From: Parolsenella massiliensis
GTDB taxonomy: Bacteria; Actinomycetota; Coriobacteriia; Coriobacteriales; Atopobiaceae
Reading direction: 5' to 3'
DNA: 64,000 nt
Assembly: GCF_900143685.1 (NCBI RefSeq)
Contig: NZ_LT671675.1
Location: 1,605,985-1,669,984, forward strand
Positions 10,474 to 18,447 of the stretch are shown one piece after another (position 1 is the first letter of the stretch; the number at the start of each line of letters is the position of its first letter). The position numbers were made by a program, and so were the translations under genes. The notes under the pieces were generated by a model. The model was given only the letters and a program-made list of their open reading frames with translations. It was not told the origin of the DNA and did no database searches.

Positions 10474-10542
10474 CTAGTGCGTACCCGCAGGTAGTAGCAC
10501 TAGGCCTAGAAGCAGTGCGTTGTTGGTGACGCTCTTGCTCAT
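10474..10542 (-). CDS. leuL: leu operon leader peptide
   Basis: A 22-codon frame starts at the ATG at 10542 behind GGAGGAG and ends at the TAG at 10474. The peptide is [20 protein letters not shown] followed by TH. Seven of its residues are Leu, five of them in positions 10-12, 14 and 16-17. Four Leu codons are CTA, a rare choice in this GC-rich genome. The codon run overlaps a stem (GGCCTAGTGC pairing with GCACTAGGGCC). This is the classic layout of a transcription attenuation leader in which ribosome stalling on leucine codons senses charged tRNA-Leu. It lies 160 bases upstream of leuA. Confidence 0.85.
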   Translation of the reverse strand: MSKSVTNNALLLGLVLLPAGTH

Positions 10543-10569
10543 CTGGTCTCCTCCGTCAATAGTTGCCAC

Positions 10570-10597
10570 ACTGTAGCAGACGCGCCGTCCCGTGCAA
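10570..10597 (-). promoter_or_regulatory. Promoter of the leu operon
   Basis: On the minus strand TTGCAC (10597-10592) and TACAGT (10575-10570) are separated by 16 bases, close to the sigma-70 consensus. It sits just upstream of the leader peptide ribosome binding site. Confidence 0.6.
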
Positions 10598-10709
10598 GCG
10601 TCACTTCGGCGGACGGCCCATGCGAACAGGGGACGTCTCCCTGTTCACGCCCGCCCGCGCAAAGGCGCCGTATCATGGAGGGGACACATGACGAGGAAAG
10701 CGGTTGAGC

Positions 10710-11564
10710 ATGGGACTGACGGCAGAGCAGGTCGCGAGCAAGGCAAGGGACGTCAAGGTGTTCGGCTTCGACCTGGACGGCACGCTGCTGAGAGACGACA
10801 AGAGCATCTCGCCACGCACGAAGGCGGCGGTGCGCGCGCTCATCGAGCACGGCATCGAACCCGTCCCCACGACGGGACGCACCTGGCAGCGCCTCTGTCA
10901 GAGCGTGTTGGGCATGGACGAGTTCCACTACACCGTCTGCGCGTGCGGCTCGGTCATCCGCAACCGCACGACCGGCGAGTTCTTGCGCCACGACGTCATC
11001 GACCCCAGGACGGCCGCCGAGCTCATCCGCAGGCTCAAGCAGCCCGGCGTCGTCATCTACCTGTGCCTCGATGACCCCTACGGCACGCGCCTGGGCGACT
11101 GCATCAGCAGAGACGAGTACGTGCGCGTCCGCGGCACCGAGCGCTGGAAGGAGCCCCTCACCTGCTACGACGTGCCCGCGCTCATCGAGGCCAACCGCTG
11201 GGGCGTCGTGAAGGTGGGCGTGCGCTACGCCGCCCCCTGGACAGACGACGACTTCGTCGCCATCGGAGACGAGCTCAACCTCACGTCCAACCCCTGCGGG
11301 CCCAACAACGTCGAGTACAACGTGCCCGGCGTGAGCAAGGCGGGGGGCCTTGCCACCGTAGCGGAACGCCTGGGCTGCACGATCGACAACGTGTGCACCA
11401 TCGGCGACTCGGGCAACGATGTCGAGATGCTGCGCGCCGCGGGCCTCGGCATCGCCATGGGCAACGCCACCGCAGTTGCCCGCGAGGCAGCCGACTTCAC
11501 GCTTCCGCTCACGAACGAGCAGGACGGCCTCGCAGACTTCGTCGAGCGCTACCTTCTCGCCTAG
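10710..11564 (+). CDS. HAD-superfamily phosphatase, Cof type
   Basis: The 284-residue protein has the Cof/IIB-type HAD hydrolase layout. Motif I is FGFDLDGTLLRDD with the nucleophile Asp, the cap domain is in the middle, and the C-terminal motif IV is GDSGNDVEML followed by a Gly/Ala helix. Such enzymes dephosphorylate sugar phosphates, flavin or cofactor intermediates; the substrate cannot be read from sequence. I prefer the ATG at 10710; a TTG at 10704 in the same frame is an alternative. It is monocistronic, divergent from the leu operon and followed by a REP-like repeat. Confidence 0.85.
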   Translation: MGLTAEQVASKARDVKVFGFDLDGTLLRDDKSISPRTKAAVRALIEHGIEPVPTTGRTWQRLCQSVLGMDEFHYTVCACGSVIRNRTTGEFLRHDVIDPRTAAELIRRLKQPGVVIYLCLDDPYGTRLGDCISRDEYVRVRGTERWKEPLTCYDVPALIEANRWGVVKVGVRYAAPWTDDDFVAIGDELNLTSNPCGPNNVEYNVPGVSKAGGLATVAERLGCTIDNVCTIGDSGNDVEMLRAAGLGIAMGNATAVAREAADFTLPLTNEQDGLADFVERYLLA

Positions 11565-11568
11565 CACG

Positions 11569-11596
11569 TGTCATTGGGGACGGGTTCGTTTGTCAT
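11569..11596. repeat. REP-like repeat
   Basis: The segment contains TCATTGGGGACGGGTTCGTT, the reverse-complement form of the repeat at 5830-5875, with TGTCA/TGTCAT at its ends. It sits in the short gap between the HAD gene and tRNA-Gln. Confidence 0.65.
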
Positions 11597-11644
11597 GCCC
11601 GCCAGGCCGCGAGCTGCTACACTTATGCGCGCCAGCGTGTCGCT

Positions 11645-11716
11645 GGGGTATCGTCCAGTGGTTAGGACCCGGGATTTTGATTCCCGTTACCTAGGTTCGA
11701 ATCCTAGTACCCCAGC
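11645..11716 (+). tRNA. tRNA-Gln (anticodon UUG)
   Basis: The acceptor arms TGGGGTA (11645-11651) and TACCCCA (11709-11715) pair perfectly. The D arm is GTCC/GGAC, the anticodon stem CGGGA/TCCCG encloses the loop TTTTGAT with anticodon TTG at 11678-11680, and the T arm contains GGTTCGAATCC. The 3' CCA is not encoded. The gene is 72 bases and reads CAA glutamine codons. Confidence 0.95.
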
Positions 11717-11865
11717 GCCGCGCTGGCTTTTTTCATGTCGAGACGGACGGCCGCGGGCCGCGACGCCCGCGCCAGGCCCCAAACGCGCCCCTCCCCTTTA
11801 ATCCCCCTCCACATGCCTGCGCTATCATCGAGGCGTTGCACACCCGCACAAACGGAGGGCATCCC

Positions 11866-13275
11866 ATGGCAAACGCCACCGCCATCATCCTCGCCGCAGG
11901 CGAGGGCACCCGCATGAAGTCAAACCACGCCAAGGTCTCCCACCAGATCCTCGGCAAGCCCATGATCAGCTGGGTCGCAGACGCCGCAATCGCCGGCGGC
12001 TGCGACCGCGTCGTCATCGTCGTGGGCAGCCACGCCGACGAGGTCCGCGCCATCGTCGACGCCGCCTACGCCGGCGCAGACGCCCAGGTCGAGTGCGTCG
12101 AGCAGGCCGAGCGCCTCGGTACCGGCCACGCCGTCAAGGTCGCGCTCGAGGCCACCGGCATCTACGAGGGCCCCGTCGTCGTCCTCAACGGAGACCTGCC
12201 GCTCGTCACGGCACAGACCATCCAGGCGTTCGCCGCCTCCGTCTCCGGCGGAAACGCCGCCGCCACGGCGTTCACCATCACCCCGCCCGACCCATTCGGC
12301 TACGGCCGCATCGTGCTCGCGCAGGACGGCACCATCGAGCGCAACATCGAGCAGAAGGACTGCACGCCCGAGCAGGCGGCCACGCTTCTTGAGTGCAACG
12401 CCGGCTGCTACGCCTTCGACGGCGCGCTGCTCGCCGCCCACATCGGCGAGGTTGGCTGCGACAACGCCCAGGGCGAGTACTACCTGCCCGACATGCTCGA
12501 GATTCTCAAGGCCCACGGCCATGCCGTGCGCGCCTTCCACTGCGACGACTACCGCGAGGGCCTCGGCGTGAACTCGCGCGCCCAGCTCGCCCAGCTCACG
12601 GCAATCGCCCGCGACCGCATCAACGAGCAGCTTATGGCCCAGGGCGTCACGTTCATCGACCCCGCCCAGGCCTGGATCGGCCCGGACTGCACCATCGGCC
12701 GCGACACCGTCGTGTGGCCCCAGACCCACCTCATCGGCGAGTGCCACGTGGGCACCGACTGCCAGCTTGGCCCCAACACGCGCCTCACGAACACGAGCGC
12801 CGGAGATGGCTGCGTCATCGACGAGACGGTCGCCATCGACGCCAAGCTCGAGAACGCCGTGGACTGCGGCCCGCGCGCCTACCTGCGCCCCGGCACGCAC
12901 ATGCTCAACGGCTCCAAGGCCGGCACGCACGTGGAGATCAAGAAGTCCACGATCGGCGAGGGCAGCAAGGTGCCGCACCTCTCCTACATCGGCGACACGA
13001 CGATGGGCAGCGGCGTCAACATCGGCGCTGGTTCCATCACCTGCAACTATGACGGCGTCCACAAGCACAAGACCATCATCGGCGACGACGTGTTCGTGGG
13101 CTCCGACACCATGATGGTGGCCCCCGCAGAGGTGGGAGACGGCGCCCTCGTGGCAGCCGGTTCCGTCATCACGAAGCCCGTGCCGGCCGGCGCGCTCGCC
13201 GTGGGCCGCGCCCGCCAGACGAACATCGAGGACTGGGCGCACAAGCACTTCGAGGCGCTCCGCGCACAGAAATAA
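11866..13275 (+). CDS. glmU: Bifunctional GlcNAc-1-P uridyltransferase / GlcN-1-P acetyltransferase
   Basis: The 469-residue enzyme makes UDP-N-acetylglucosamine for peptidoglycan. The N-terminal pyrophosphorylase domain has ILAAGEGTRMKS and the nucleotide-binding VLNGDLPLVTA. The C-terminal left-handed beta-helix (about residues 255-450) has hexapeptide repeats with the acetyltransferase region SYIGDTTMGSGVNIGAGSIT. I use the ATG at 11866 because GGAGGGC lies directly upstream and MANATAIILAAGEG matches the family start. Next come a short hairpin and prs, so both genes feed nucleotide-sugar supply. Confidence 0.96.
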   Translation: MANATAIILAAGEGTRMKSNHAKVSHQILGKPMISWVADAAIAGGCDRVVIVVGSHADEVRAIVDAAYAGADAQVECVEQAERLGTGHAVKVALEATGIYEGPVVVLNGDLPLVTAQTIQAFAASVSGGNAAATAFTITPPDPFGYGRIVLAQDGTIERNIEQKDCTPEQAATLLECNAGCYAFDGALLAAHIGEVGCDNAQGEYYLPDMLEILKAHGHAVRAFHCDDYREGLGVNSRAQLAQLTAIARDRINEQLMAQGVTFIDPAQAWIGPDCTIGRDTVVWPQTHLIGECHVGTDCQLGPNTRLTNTSAGDGCVIDETVAIDAKLENAVDCGPRAYLRPGTHMLNGSKAGTHVEIKKSTIGEGSKVPHLSYIGDTTMGSGVNIGAGSITCNYDGVHKHKTIIGDDVFVGSDTMMVAPAEVGDGALVAAGSVITKPVPAGALAVGRARQTNIEDWAHKHFEALRAQK

Positions 13276-13280
13276 GCAAC

Positions 13281-13308
13281 CAGTCGCCGCGGGCACGCAC
13301 TCGCGGCG
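13281..13308 (+). terminator. Hairpin after glmU
   Basis: GTCGCCGCG (13281-13289) pairs with CGCGGCGAC (13300-13308) across a 10-base loop, followed by CTTCAT without a strong U-run. It probably acts as a partial terminator between glmU and prs. Confidence 0.5.
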
Positions 13309-13422
13309 ACCTTCATGAAGTACCATGATGAGCGTGCGACCAACCGCGACACGTCTCCCCCACTTTAGACGGCGCCGCAGCACGCAACGGCAGCAAAGGT
13401 TCACAGAAAGGGCGGCAACCTT

Positions 13423-14415
13423 ATGTTCGAAGACCTCGACCAGCTCGTACCCATCAAGAAGCGACTGAGAATCTACAGCGGCACGAGCAACCCCAAGCTT
13501 GCGGCGGACATCGCCAAGATCCTGGGCGTCGAGGTCGATGGCCTCGTGCTCGAGCAGTTCGCCAACGGCGAGATCTACGCCCGCTTTGACGAGACGGTCC
13601 GTGGCTGCGACGTGTTCTTCGTCCAGTCCATCGTTGGCAAGAACGTCAACGACCTCATGATGGAGACCCTCATCGTCGCCGACGCCGCCCACCGCGCATC
13701 GGCCCGCTCCGTCACCGCCGTCATCCCCCACTACGCCTACGCCCGCCAGGACCGCAAGGCCGGCCCCCGAGAGCCCATCACGGCCCGCCTCGTCGCTAAC
13801 CTGCTCGAGACGGCCGGCGTCGACCGCGTCATCACGCTCGACCTGCACCAGGGCCAGATCGAGGGCTTCTTCGACGTGCCCGTCAACCACCTCACGGCGC
13901 TCCCGCTGTTTGGCGAGTACTTCAAGAACAAGAACTTCGACTGGGAGAACACCGTCGTCGTGTCCCCCGACGTGGGCCGCGCCAAGGCCTGCAAGAAGCT
14001 CTCCGACATGCTCGGCTGCGACCTCGCCATCGCCCACAAGGGCCGTCCGCACCACAACCAGGCCGAGGTCATGGGCATCATCGGTGACATCAAGGGCCGT
14101 ACCTGCATCATCAACGACGACATGATCGACACCGCGGGCACCCTGTGCGCCGCCATCCGCGAGCTCAAGGCCATGGGCGCCGGCGACATCCACGTGTGCG
14201 CCACCCACGGCATCTTCTCCGGCCCGGCCGTCGAGCGCCTGAACGACGCGCCCATCGTCGAGTGCGTTGTCACCGACTCCGTGCCCCAGCCCGAGGAGAA
14301 CCTCACCGGCAAGATCAACACGATCTCCGTCGCCAACGAGATTGCCGAGTGCATCTACCACGTCTTCACCGAGACCTCCGTCTCCGGCATGGTCGGCGGC
14401 CGCTTCAACCTCTAG
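13423..14415 (+). CDS. prs: Ribose-phosphate pyrophosphokinase
   Basis: The 330-residue enzyme makes PRPP from ribose 5-phosphate and ATP for nucleotide, His and Trp synthesis. The flexible loop YARQDRKAGPREPITARL, the catalytic/Mg region ITLDLHQGQIEGFFDVPV and the PRPP-binding loop INDDMIDTAGTL are all present. Length is typical of class I Prs. The start is the only good ATG, behind an AAAGGG site. A hairpin terminator follows before pth. Confidence 0.97.
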   Translation: MFEDLDQLVPIKKRLRIYSGTSNPKLAADIAKILGVEVDGLVLEQFANGEIYARFDETVRGCDVFFVQSIVGKNVNDLMMETLIVADAAHRASARSVTAVIPHYAYARQDRKAGPREPITARLVANLLETAGVDRVITLDLHQGQIEGFFDVPVNHLTALPLFGEYFKNKNFDWENTVVVSPDVGRAKACKKLSDMLGCDLAIAHKGRPHHNQAEVMGIIGDIKGRTCIINDDMIDTAGTLCAAIRELKAMGAGDIHVCATHGIFSGPAVERLNDAPIVECVVTDSVPQPEENLTGKINTISVANEIAECIYHVFTETSVSGMVGGRFNL

Positions 14416-14438
14416 TCGAGGAGCCACGAACGATCAAA

Positions 14439-14470
14439 AAGGCCGCGTGCTTGCCCAAGCGCGCGGCCTT
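14439..14470 (+). terminator. Hairpin terminator between prs and pth
   Basis: AAGGCCGCG (14439-14447) pairs with CGCGGCCTT (14462-14470), with further inner pairing around a GCCC-type loop. It is A-rich on the 5' side and TT-ended on the 3' side. Confidence 0.6.
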
Positions 14471-14497
14471 CTCCATGGATAACGAAAGGGACGGCTC

Positions 14498-15115
14498 ATG
14501 CCAGCAGCACAGCCACGTGAGATTCGCCTCGTCGCGGGTCTCGGAAACCCGGGCGAGGAGTACGAGGACACACGCCACAACGCGGGATTTCGCGCCATCG
14601 AGGAGCTCGGGAGCCGCCTGGGTGCCGGCTATTGGAAGAGCCAGTGCGGCGCCAAGGTGGCCGTCGTCCGCGTGCGGGGCGGGGAGGGCGTGCGCGAGGT
14701 CGTTCTCGCCATGCCGCAGGATTACATGAACACGAGCGGCGGCCCCATCTCCAAGCTCTGCCGCGAGTACAAGGTGGCGCCCGAGGAGCTGCTCGTCATC
14801 CATGACGAGCTCGACCTGGACCCCGGCTGCGTCCGCGTGAAGGTCGGCGGGGGCCACGCGGGCCACAACGGACTCAAGTCCATCATCAACAAGCTCGGGA
14901 GCAGGGACTTCTCGCGTATTCGCGTGGGTATAGGCATGCCCCCGGGACGCATGCCCGTCGTAGACTGGGTGCTCAAGGAGTACCGCAGCGCCGAGATGGA
15001 GGACGTGCGCCGCGCGGCCATCGACGCGGCAGACGCGGCCGAGGAGTGCCTCGCGCACGGCGTCATCTACGCCCGCGACCACGTAAACGGCGCCGGCAAG
15101 CCCGGCAGCAGGTAG
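14498..15115 (+). CDS. pth: Peptidyl-tRNA hydrolase
   Basis: The 205-residue enzyme releases tRNA from prematurely dropped peptidyl-tRNA. The N-terminal signature VAGLGNPGEEYEDTRHNAGF includes the catalytic His. The second conserved segment QDYMNTSGGPISKL is followed by VIHDELDLDPGCVRVKVGGG and GHNGLKSI. Length is normal. It follows prs and its terminator, a housekeeping neighbourhood often seen in bacteria (glmU-prs-pth). Confidence 0.96.
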   Translation: MPAAQPREIRLVAGLGNPGEEYEDTRHNAGFRAIEELGSRLGAGYWKSQCGAKVAVVRVRGGEGVREVVLAMPQDYMNTSGGPISKLCREYKVAPEELLVIHDELDLDPGCVRVKVGGGHAGHNGLKSIINKLGSRDFSRIRVGIGMPPGRMPVVDWVLKEYRSAEMEDVRRAAIDAADAAEECLAHGVIYARDHVNGAGKPGSR

Positions 15116-15552
15116 CGGCCGCAGCATCGGCCGGCAAAAGTGCGCAGGTTTAGACTTGATTGGCCGCTTTTGGGCCCCGGTTAGTCTAAACCTGCGCATT
15201 TTGTTTCTGACCAACGACAAGGACGCCGGGCCCGCCGCTCGGAGCCCCTGCAAACGGTAGGTATTCGCCCGCGAACGGCATAGCGTCGTCCGCGGTCGTT
15301 TCTCGTCCTCGCCAGCGCGCCCAGACACCGTCGCAGCTCAACGCGTCGACCCTTTAATAGTTGACCTTCCACATATGGTCATTTGAGCAAATACCTGCAG
15401 CTCACAGGCATTATCGTCCGCACAATTCCGATATCCGAACGCCACGTGCGCGATAGAATTACTTCGTGTGTGCAAACACGCGCCAACGCACGCTGGCACG
15501 GGGCTATGGCTGGCGCCCAGGCGCAAGAAGCAAGACAGGAGAGGAGATCTGC
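15116..15552. other. Intergenic region upstream of nfnA
   Basis: Besides the hairpin at 15136-15203, this 437-base stretch has a possible promoter -10 element TAGAAT (15454-15459). An A-rich segment lies around 15358-15400. No open frame here has a convincing protein or binding site, so it probably holds the nfnAB promoter and 5' leader. Confidence 0.4.
15136..15203. repeat. Variable-stem hairpin repeat (family B-like, copy C1)
   Basis: TGCGCAGGTTTAGACT (15141-15156) is perfectly complementary to 15183-15198, flanked by AAAA and TTTT. The 26-base loop reads GGCCGCTTTTGGGCCCC in its centre. That resembles the loops of hairpins at 29701, 35371 and 47495, although the stem sequence here is different. 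Confidence 0.6.
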
Positions 15553-16392
15553 ATGTACAAGATCCTCAAAAAGACGCAGTTCTCGGAGAAGGTGTTCGAG
15601 TTCCGCGTGGAGGCGCCGCAGATGGCCAAGAAGGCCCATGCCGGCCAGTTCCTGATGGTCCGCGCGAACGAGCAGGGCGAGCGCGTCCCGTTCACCCTCG
15701 CCGGCTGGAACGCCGAGGAGGGCTGGATCGAGTTCATCTTCATGGTCATCGGCAAGACGACCGAGATGCTCTCGACCTACAACGAGGGTGACGAGCTGCA
15801 GGACGTCACCGGCCCGCTCGGCAACCCCACCGAGCTCGAGGGCGACCGCGTGGTCGTGCTCGGCGGCGGCGTTGGCCTGGCCATCGCCTATCCCGTTGCC
15901 CGCACGTTCTGCGAGCAGGGCAAGAAGGTCTCGGTCATCATGGGCGCCCGCACCAAGGACCTGCTCATCCTCACCGAGCAGTTCAAGGCGCTGCCGCTCG
16001 AGGGCCTCTACATCACCACCGACGACGGCTCCGAGGGCGAGAAGGGCGTCGTGACCGCGCCGCTCGAGCGCCTCTGCCAGGAGAAGGCCGTCGACGCCGC
16101 GTTCTGCGTTGGCCCCGTCCCCATGATGAAGTTCTCCGCCCTCACGGCCGAGAAGTACGGCCTGCCCATCGTCGCCAGCCTCAACCCCATCATGGTTGAC
16201 GGCACTGGCATGTGCGGCTGCTGCCGCGTCGAGGTCGGCGGCAAGACGAAGTTCGCCTGCGTCGACGGCCCGGACTTTGACGCCACCCAGGTCGACTGGA
16301 ACGACCTGCGCGCCCGTCAGGGTTCGTATCGCACGGAAGAGGGCCAGGCCATGGAGGCCTACAAGGAGGAGAGCTGCGCATGCCACAGGTAA
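15553..16392 (+). CDS. nfnA: Ferredoxin:NADP+ oxidoreductase, small subunit NfnA-like
   Basis: The 279-residue protein is an FAD/NAD(H)-binding reductase of the type paired with NfnB. The FAD domain contains PFTLAGWNAEEGWIEFIFMV, the nucleotide-binding domain contains VVVLGGGVGLAIAYPVARTF, and the C-terminal [2Fe-2S] cysteine cluster is in GTGMCGCCRVEV with a fourth Cys in FACVDGPDFD. In NfnAB this subunit handles NADH. The ATG at 15553 has AGGAG upstream; a longer in-frame extension lacks support. It overlaps nfnB by 13 bases. Homologues also act in sulfide dehydrogenase or with homotetrameric glutamate synthase, so the exact partner is inferred. Confidence 0.85.
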   Translation: MYKILKKTQFSEKVFEFRVEAPQMAKKAHAGQFLMVRANEQGERVPFTLAGWNAEEGWIEFIFMVIGKTTEMLSTYNEGDELQDVTGPLGNPTELEGDRVVVLGGGVGLAIAYPVARTFCEQGKKVSVIMGARTKDLLILTEQFKALPLEGLYITTDDGSEGEKGVVTAPLERLCQEKAVDAAFCVGPVPMMKFSALTAEKYGLPIVASLNPIMVDGTGMCGCCRVEVGGKTKFACVDGPDFDATQVDWNDLRARQGSYRTEEGQAMEAYKEESCACHR

Positions 16393-17789
16393 ACGGTAAG
16401 TACAGGCCCAACATGAAGGCTCCCCGCACCCCCTACGTCGAGGAGCTTCCCGAGGAGCGCGCGCAGGACTTCCGTCCCGTCGACCGTGGCTACTCCATGG
16501 CAGACGCCGTGGCCGAGGCCAACCGCTGCCTCGACTGCAAGAACCCCAAGTGCGTCCAGGGCTGCCCCGTCAGCATCAACATCCCGGGCTTCATCGAGAA
16601 GATCCGCGAGGGCAACTTCGGCGGCGGCCTCGACATCATTCGCGAGTCTAGCCTGCTTCCTTCCGTCTGCGGCCGCGTGTGCCCGCAGGAGAATCAGTGC
16701 GAGGGCAACTGCGTCCTCAACAACAAGGACCGCGCCATCGCCATCGGCCAGCTCGAGCGCTTCCTGGGCGATAACGCCACCGAGCTCGCGCATGACCCCG
16801 AGGTCAAGCCGTCCAACGGCAAGAAGGTCGCCGTCGTGGGCTCCGGCCCCTCCGGCATCGCCTGCGCCGGCGAGCTTGCCCGCAACGGCTACGAGGTCAC
16901 GGTCTTCGAGGCCTTCTTCACCGGCGGCGGCGTGCTGACCTACGGCATCCCCGAGTTCCGTCTGCCCAAGAAGATCGTCAAGCGCGAGATCGACGGCCTG
17001 GAGAAGCTCGGCGTCAAGTTCGAGTACAACAGCGTCGTGGGCCGCATCACCGACGCCAAGGAGCTCTTCGAGGAGCAGGGCTTTGACGCGATGTACCTTG
17101 CCGTGGGCGCCGGCCTGCCCAAGTTCCTGAACGTCCCGGGCGAGAACCTCCCCGGCGTCTTCTGCGCCAACGAGTACCTCACGCGCGTGAATCTCATGAA
17201 GGCCGAGAAGTTCCCCGAGTTCGACACCCCCACCAAGCACGGCAAGAACGTCGTGGTCTTCGGTGGTGGCAACGTCGCCATGGACGCGGCCCGCACCGCG
17301 CTTCGCCTTGGCGCCGACACCGTCACGCTGGCCTATCGCCGCACCGAGGAGGAGATGCCCGCTCGTAAGGCAGAGCTCCACCACGCCAAGCAGGAGGGCG
17401 TCCAGATCCTCCCGCTCGTCTCGCCCATCGAGTTCGAGGCAGACGAGAACGGCTTCGTGAGCAAGGTCAAGCTCGAGCGCATGGAGCTTGGCGAGCCCGA
17501 TGAGAGCGGCCGCCGTCGTCCGCACCCCGTCGAGGGCTCCGAGTTCGAGATTCCGTGCGACGTGGCCGTCACAGCCATTGGCACGAACGCCAACCCGTTC
17601 CCCAAGCTCGCCGCCGAGGACGTGGCCCTCAACAAGTGGGGCTACATCGAGGCCGACGAGAACGGCCGCACGTCCGACCCGCGCATCTGGGCCGGCGGTG
17701 ACATCGTGACGGGCGCCGCCACGGTCATCCTGGCAATGGGCGCCGGCAAGAAGGCCGCCCACTCGATGATGGAGGCGCTGGAGGCGTAA
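16380..17789 (+). CDS. nfnB: NADPH-dependent oxidoreductase NfnB / GltD-like subunit
   Basis: The 469-residue flavoprotein has N-terminal iron-sulfur cysteines (CLDCKNPKCVQGCPVSI and CGRVCPQENQCEGNCVL). It also has an FAD site (VVGSGPSGIACAGELA) and an NADPH site (VVFGGGNVAMDAARTALRLG). With NfnA it would catalyse electron bifurcation between NADPH, NAD+ and ferredoxin in the cytoplasm. That supplies NADPH, or reduced ferredoxin, in an anaerobe. The two genes overlap and end at a strong terminator, so they form a two-gene operon. Proteins of this family are often annotated as glutamate synthase (NADPH); no glutamate synthase large subunit is nearby, which favours Nfn. Confidence 0.87.
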   Translation: MPQVNGKYRPNMKAPRTPYVEELPEERAQDFRPVDRGYSMADAVAEANRCLDCKNPKCVQGCPVSINIPGFIEKIREGNFGGGLDIIRESSLLPSVCGRVCPQENQCEGNCVLNNKDRAIAIGQLERFLGDNATELAHDPEVKPSNGKKVAVVGSGPSGIACAGELARNGYEVTVFEAFFTGGGVLTYGIPEFRLPKKIVKREIDGLEKLGVKFEYNSVVGRITDAKELFEEQGFDAMYLAVGAGLPKFLNVPGENLPGVFCANEYLTRVNLMKAEKFPEFDTPTKHGKNVVVFGGGNVAMDAARTALRLGADTVTLAYRRTEEEMPARKAELHHAKQEGVQILPLVSPIEFEADENGFVSKVKLERMELGEPDESGRRRPHPVEGSEFEIPCDVAVTAIGTNANPFPKLAAEDVALNKWGYIEADENGRTSDPRIWAGGDIVTGAATVILAMGAGKKAAHSMMEALEA

Positions 17790-17807
17790 AGCCCCTTAGC
17801 TGCTAGT

Positions 17808-17851
17808 AAGGCCGCCCCCGGGATCCGCCGGGCTCCGGGGGCGGCCTTTTT
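17808..17851 (+). terminator. Strong intrinsic terminator of nfnAB
   Basis: AGGCCGCCCCCGG pairs with CCGGGGGCGGCC and is followed by TTTTTC at 17847-17852. It is the clearest Rho-independent terminator in the window. Confidence 0.9.
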
Positions 17852-17864
17852 CTGTGATGCGTGT

Positions 17865-17954
17865 CCGCCCGTGGGTGGGGCATGGCGTTCGCTCGGACAG
17901 ATTGCTGCGCAATCCCCCATAGCCTCGCGTCCATCACGCCCCACCCACGGGCGG
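17865..17954. repeat. Variable-stem hairpin repeat, family A copy 1
   Basis: CCGCCCGTGGGTGGGGC (17865-17881) is a perfect 17-bp complement of 17938-17954. The loop contains GCGTTCGCTCGGACAGATTG and CTGCGCAATC followed by TAGCCTCGCG. Almost the same loop occurs at 23407-23450 with a completely different stem. It lies just beyond the nfnAB terminator. Confidence 0.75.
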
Positions 17955-17968
17955 CTTACGAAGTAGAG

Positions 17969-18008
17969 GGCCACCTGCGAATTCATTGGGTCGCGGGTGG
18001 CCTTGTTG
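17969..18008. terminator. Hairpin, probable terminator
   Basis: GGCCACCTGCGA (17969-17980) pairs with TCGCGGGTGGCC (17991-18002) around a 10-base loop, followed by TTGTTG. A small CGCCTC/GGGGCG hairpin with a CGAA loop follows at 18025-18040. These probably end the leftward transcript of the DeoC-like gene as it stood before the mobile element inserted. Confidence 0.55.
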
Positions 18009-18156
18009 CGTTCTAGGGGCTTTTCGCCTCCGAAGGGGCGCCGAGCTTACTTTTAGGCTCTGTTAGACCAGGATTGACATTCCGCCCATTATCTTTTTGC
18101 GATTGCACAATGGTCGCTCCTTTGCTGAATCTGAATCCGGCAAGGGGGCGATGCGC

Positions 18157-18282
18157 TCAAGACCGGACGAGTTGCTCGCCGGGGCCCTGCCGTTTCAGGC
18201 CGAGCTCGTCCAGGATGGTCGTGGCCCCCTTCTTGACCTCCGGGTCGATGAGGTTCGTCGTGGCCGGTATGTTCGACGGCAT
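18157..18282 (-). pseudogene. RelB/DinJ-type antitoxin remnant
   Basis: A 41-codon frame starts at the ATG at 18282 behind AGGAAAGG. It contains IDPEVKKGATTILDELGL, which matches the N-terminal ribbon-helix-helix part of RelB/DinJ antitoxins. The similarity stops after about 30 residues. The tail is unrelated, and the frame ends at 18157 before reaching the IS end. No toxin gene follows. It appears to be a truncated antitoxin carried at the left end of the mobile element. Confidence 0.6.
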
Positions 18283-18412
18283 GGTTGTTACCTTTCCTCG
18301 CATATCGCGGTGCGACCATTCTGCCGCCTCTATGCGGCGGGCGCGGCCCAGTAGTCCATGTAGGGCGACTCCACGTTGGACCCATAAAAAGTAACTGTTT
18401 TACGATAAAAAA

Positions 18413-18447
18413 GTTTGATTACCAGTTAGATCGGCACTGCTCCAAAA
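18413..18447. repeat. 35-bp direct repeat, left copy
   Basis: This segment begins GTTTGATTACCAG and contains AGATCGGCACTGCTCCAAAA. It matches 20358-20392 at 34 of 35 positions in the same orientation. On the minus strand both copies encode FGAVPI and a stop codon at the end of a reading frame. The pair delimits the inner foreign segment like attachment sites or a recombination duplication. Confidence 0.75.

Noticed and set aside
10314-10542. T-box or other leucine riboswitch before leuA
   Set aside because: No T-box motif or specifier-loop layout was found; the leucine-rich leader peptide explains the region better.
11920-14427. Long leftward frame opposite glmU and prs
   Set aside because: It is a composition shadow with no domain, and it crosses two well-supported genes and their terminator.
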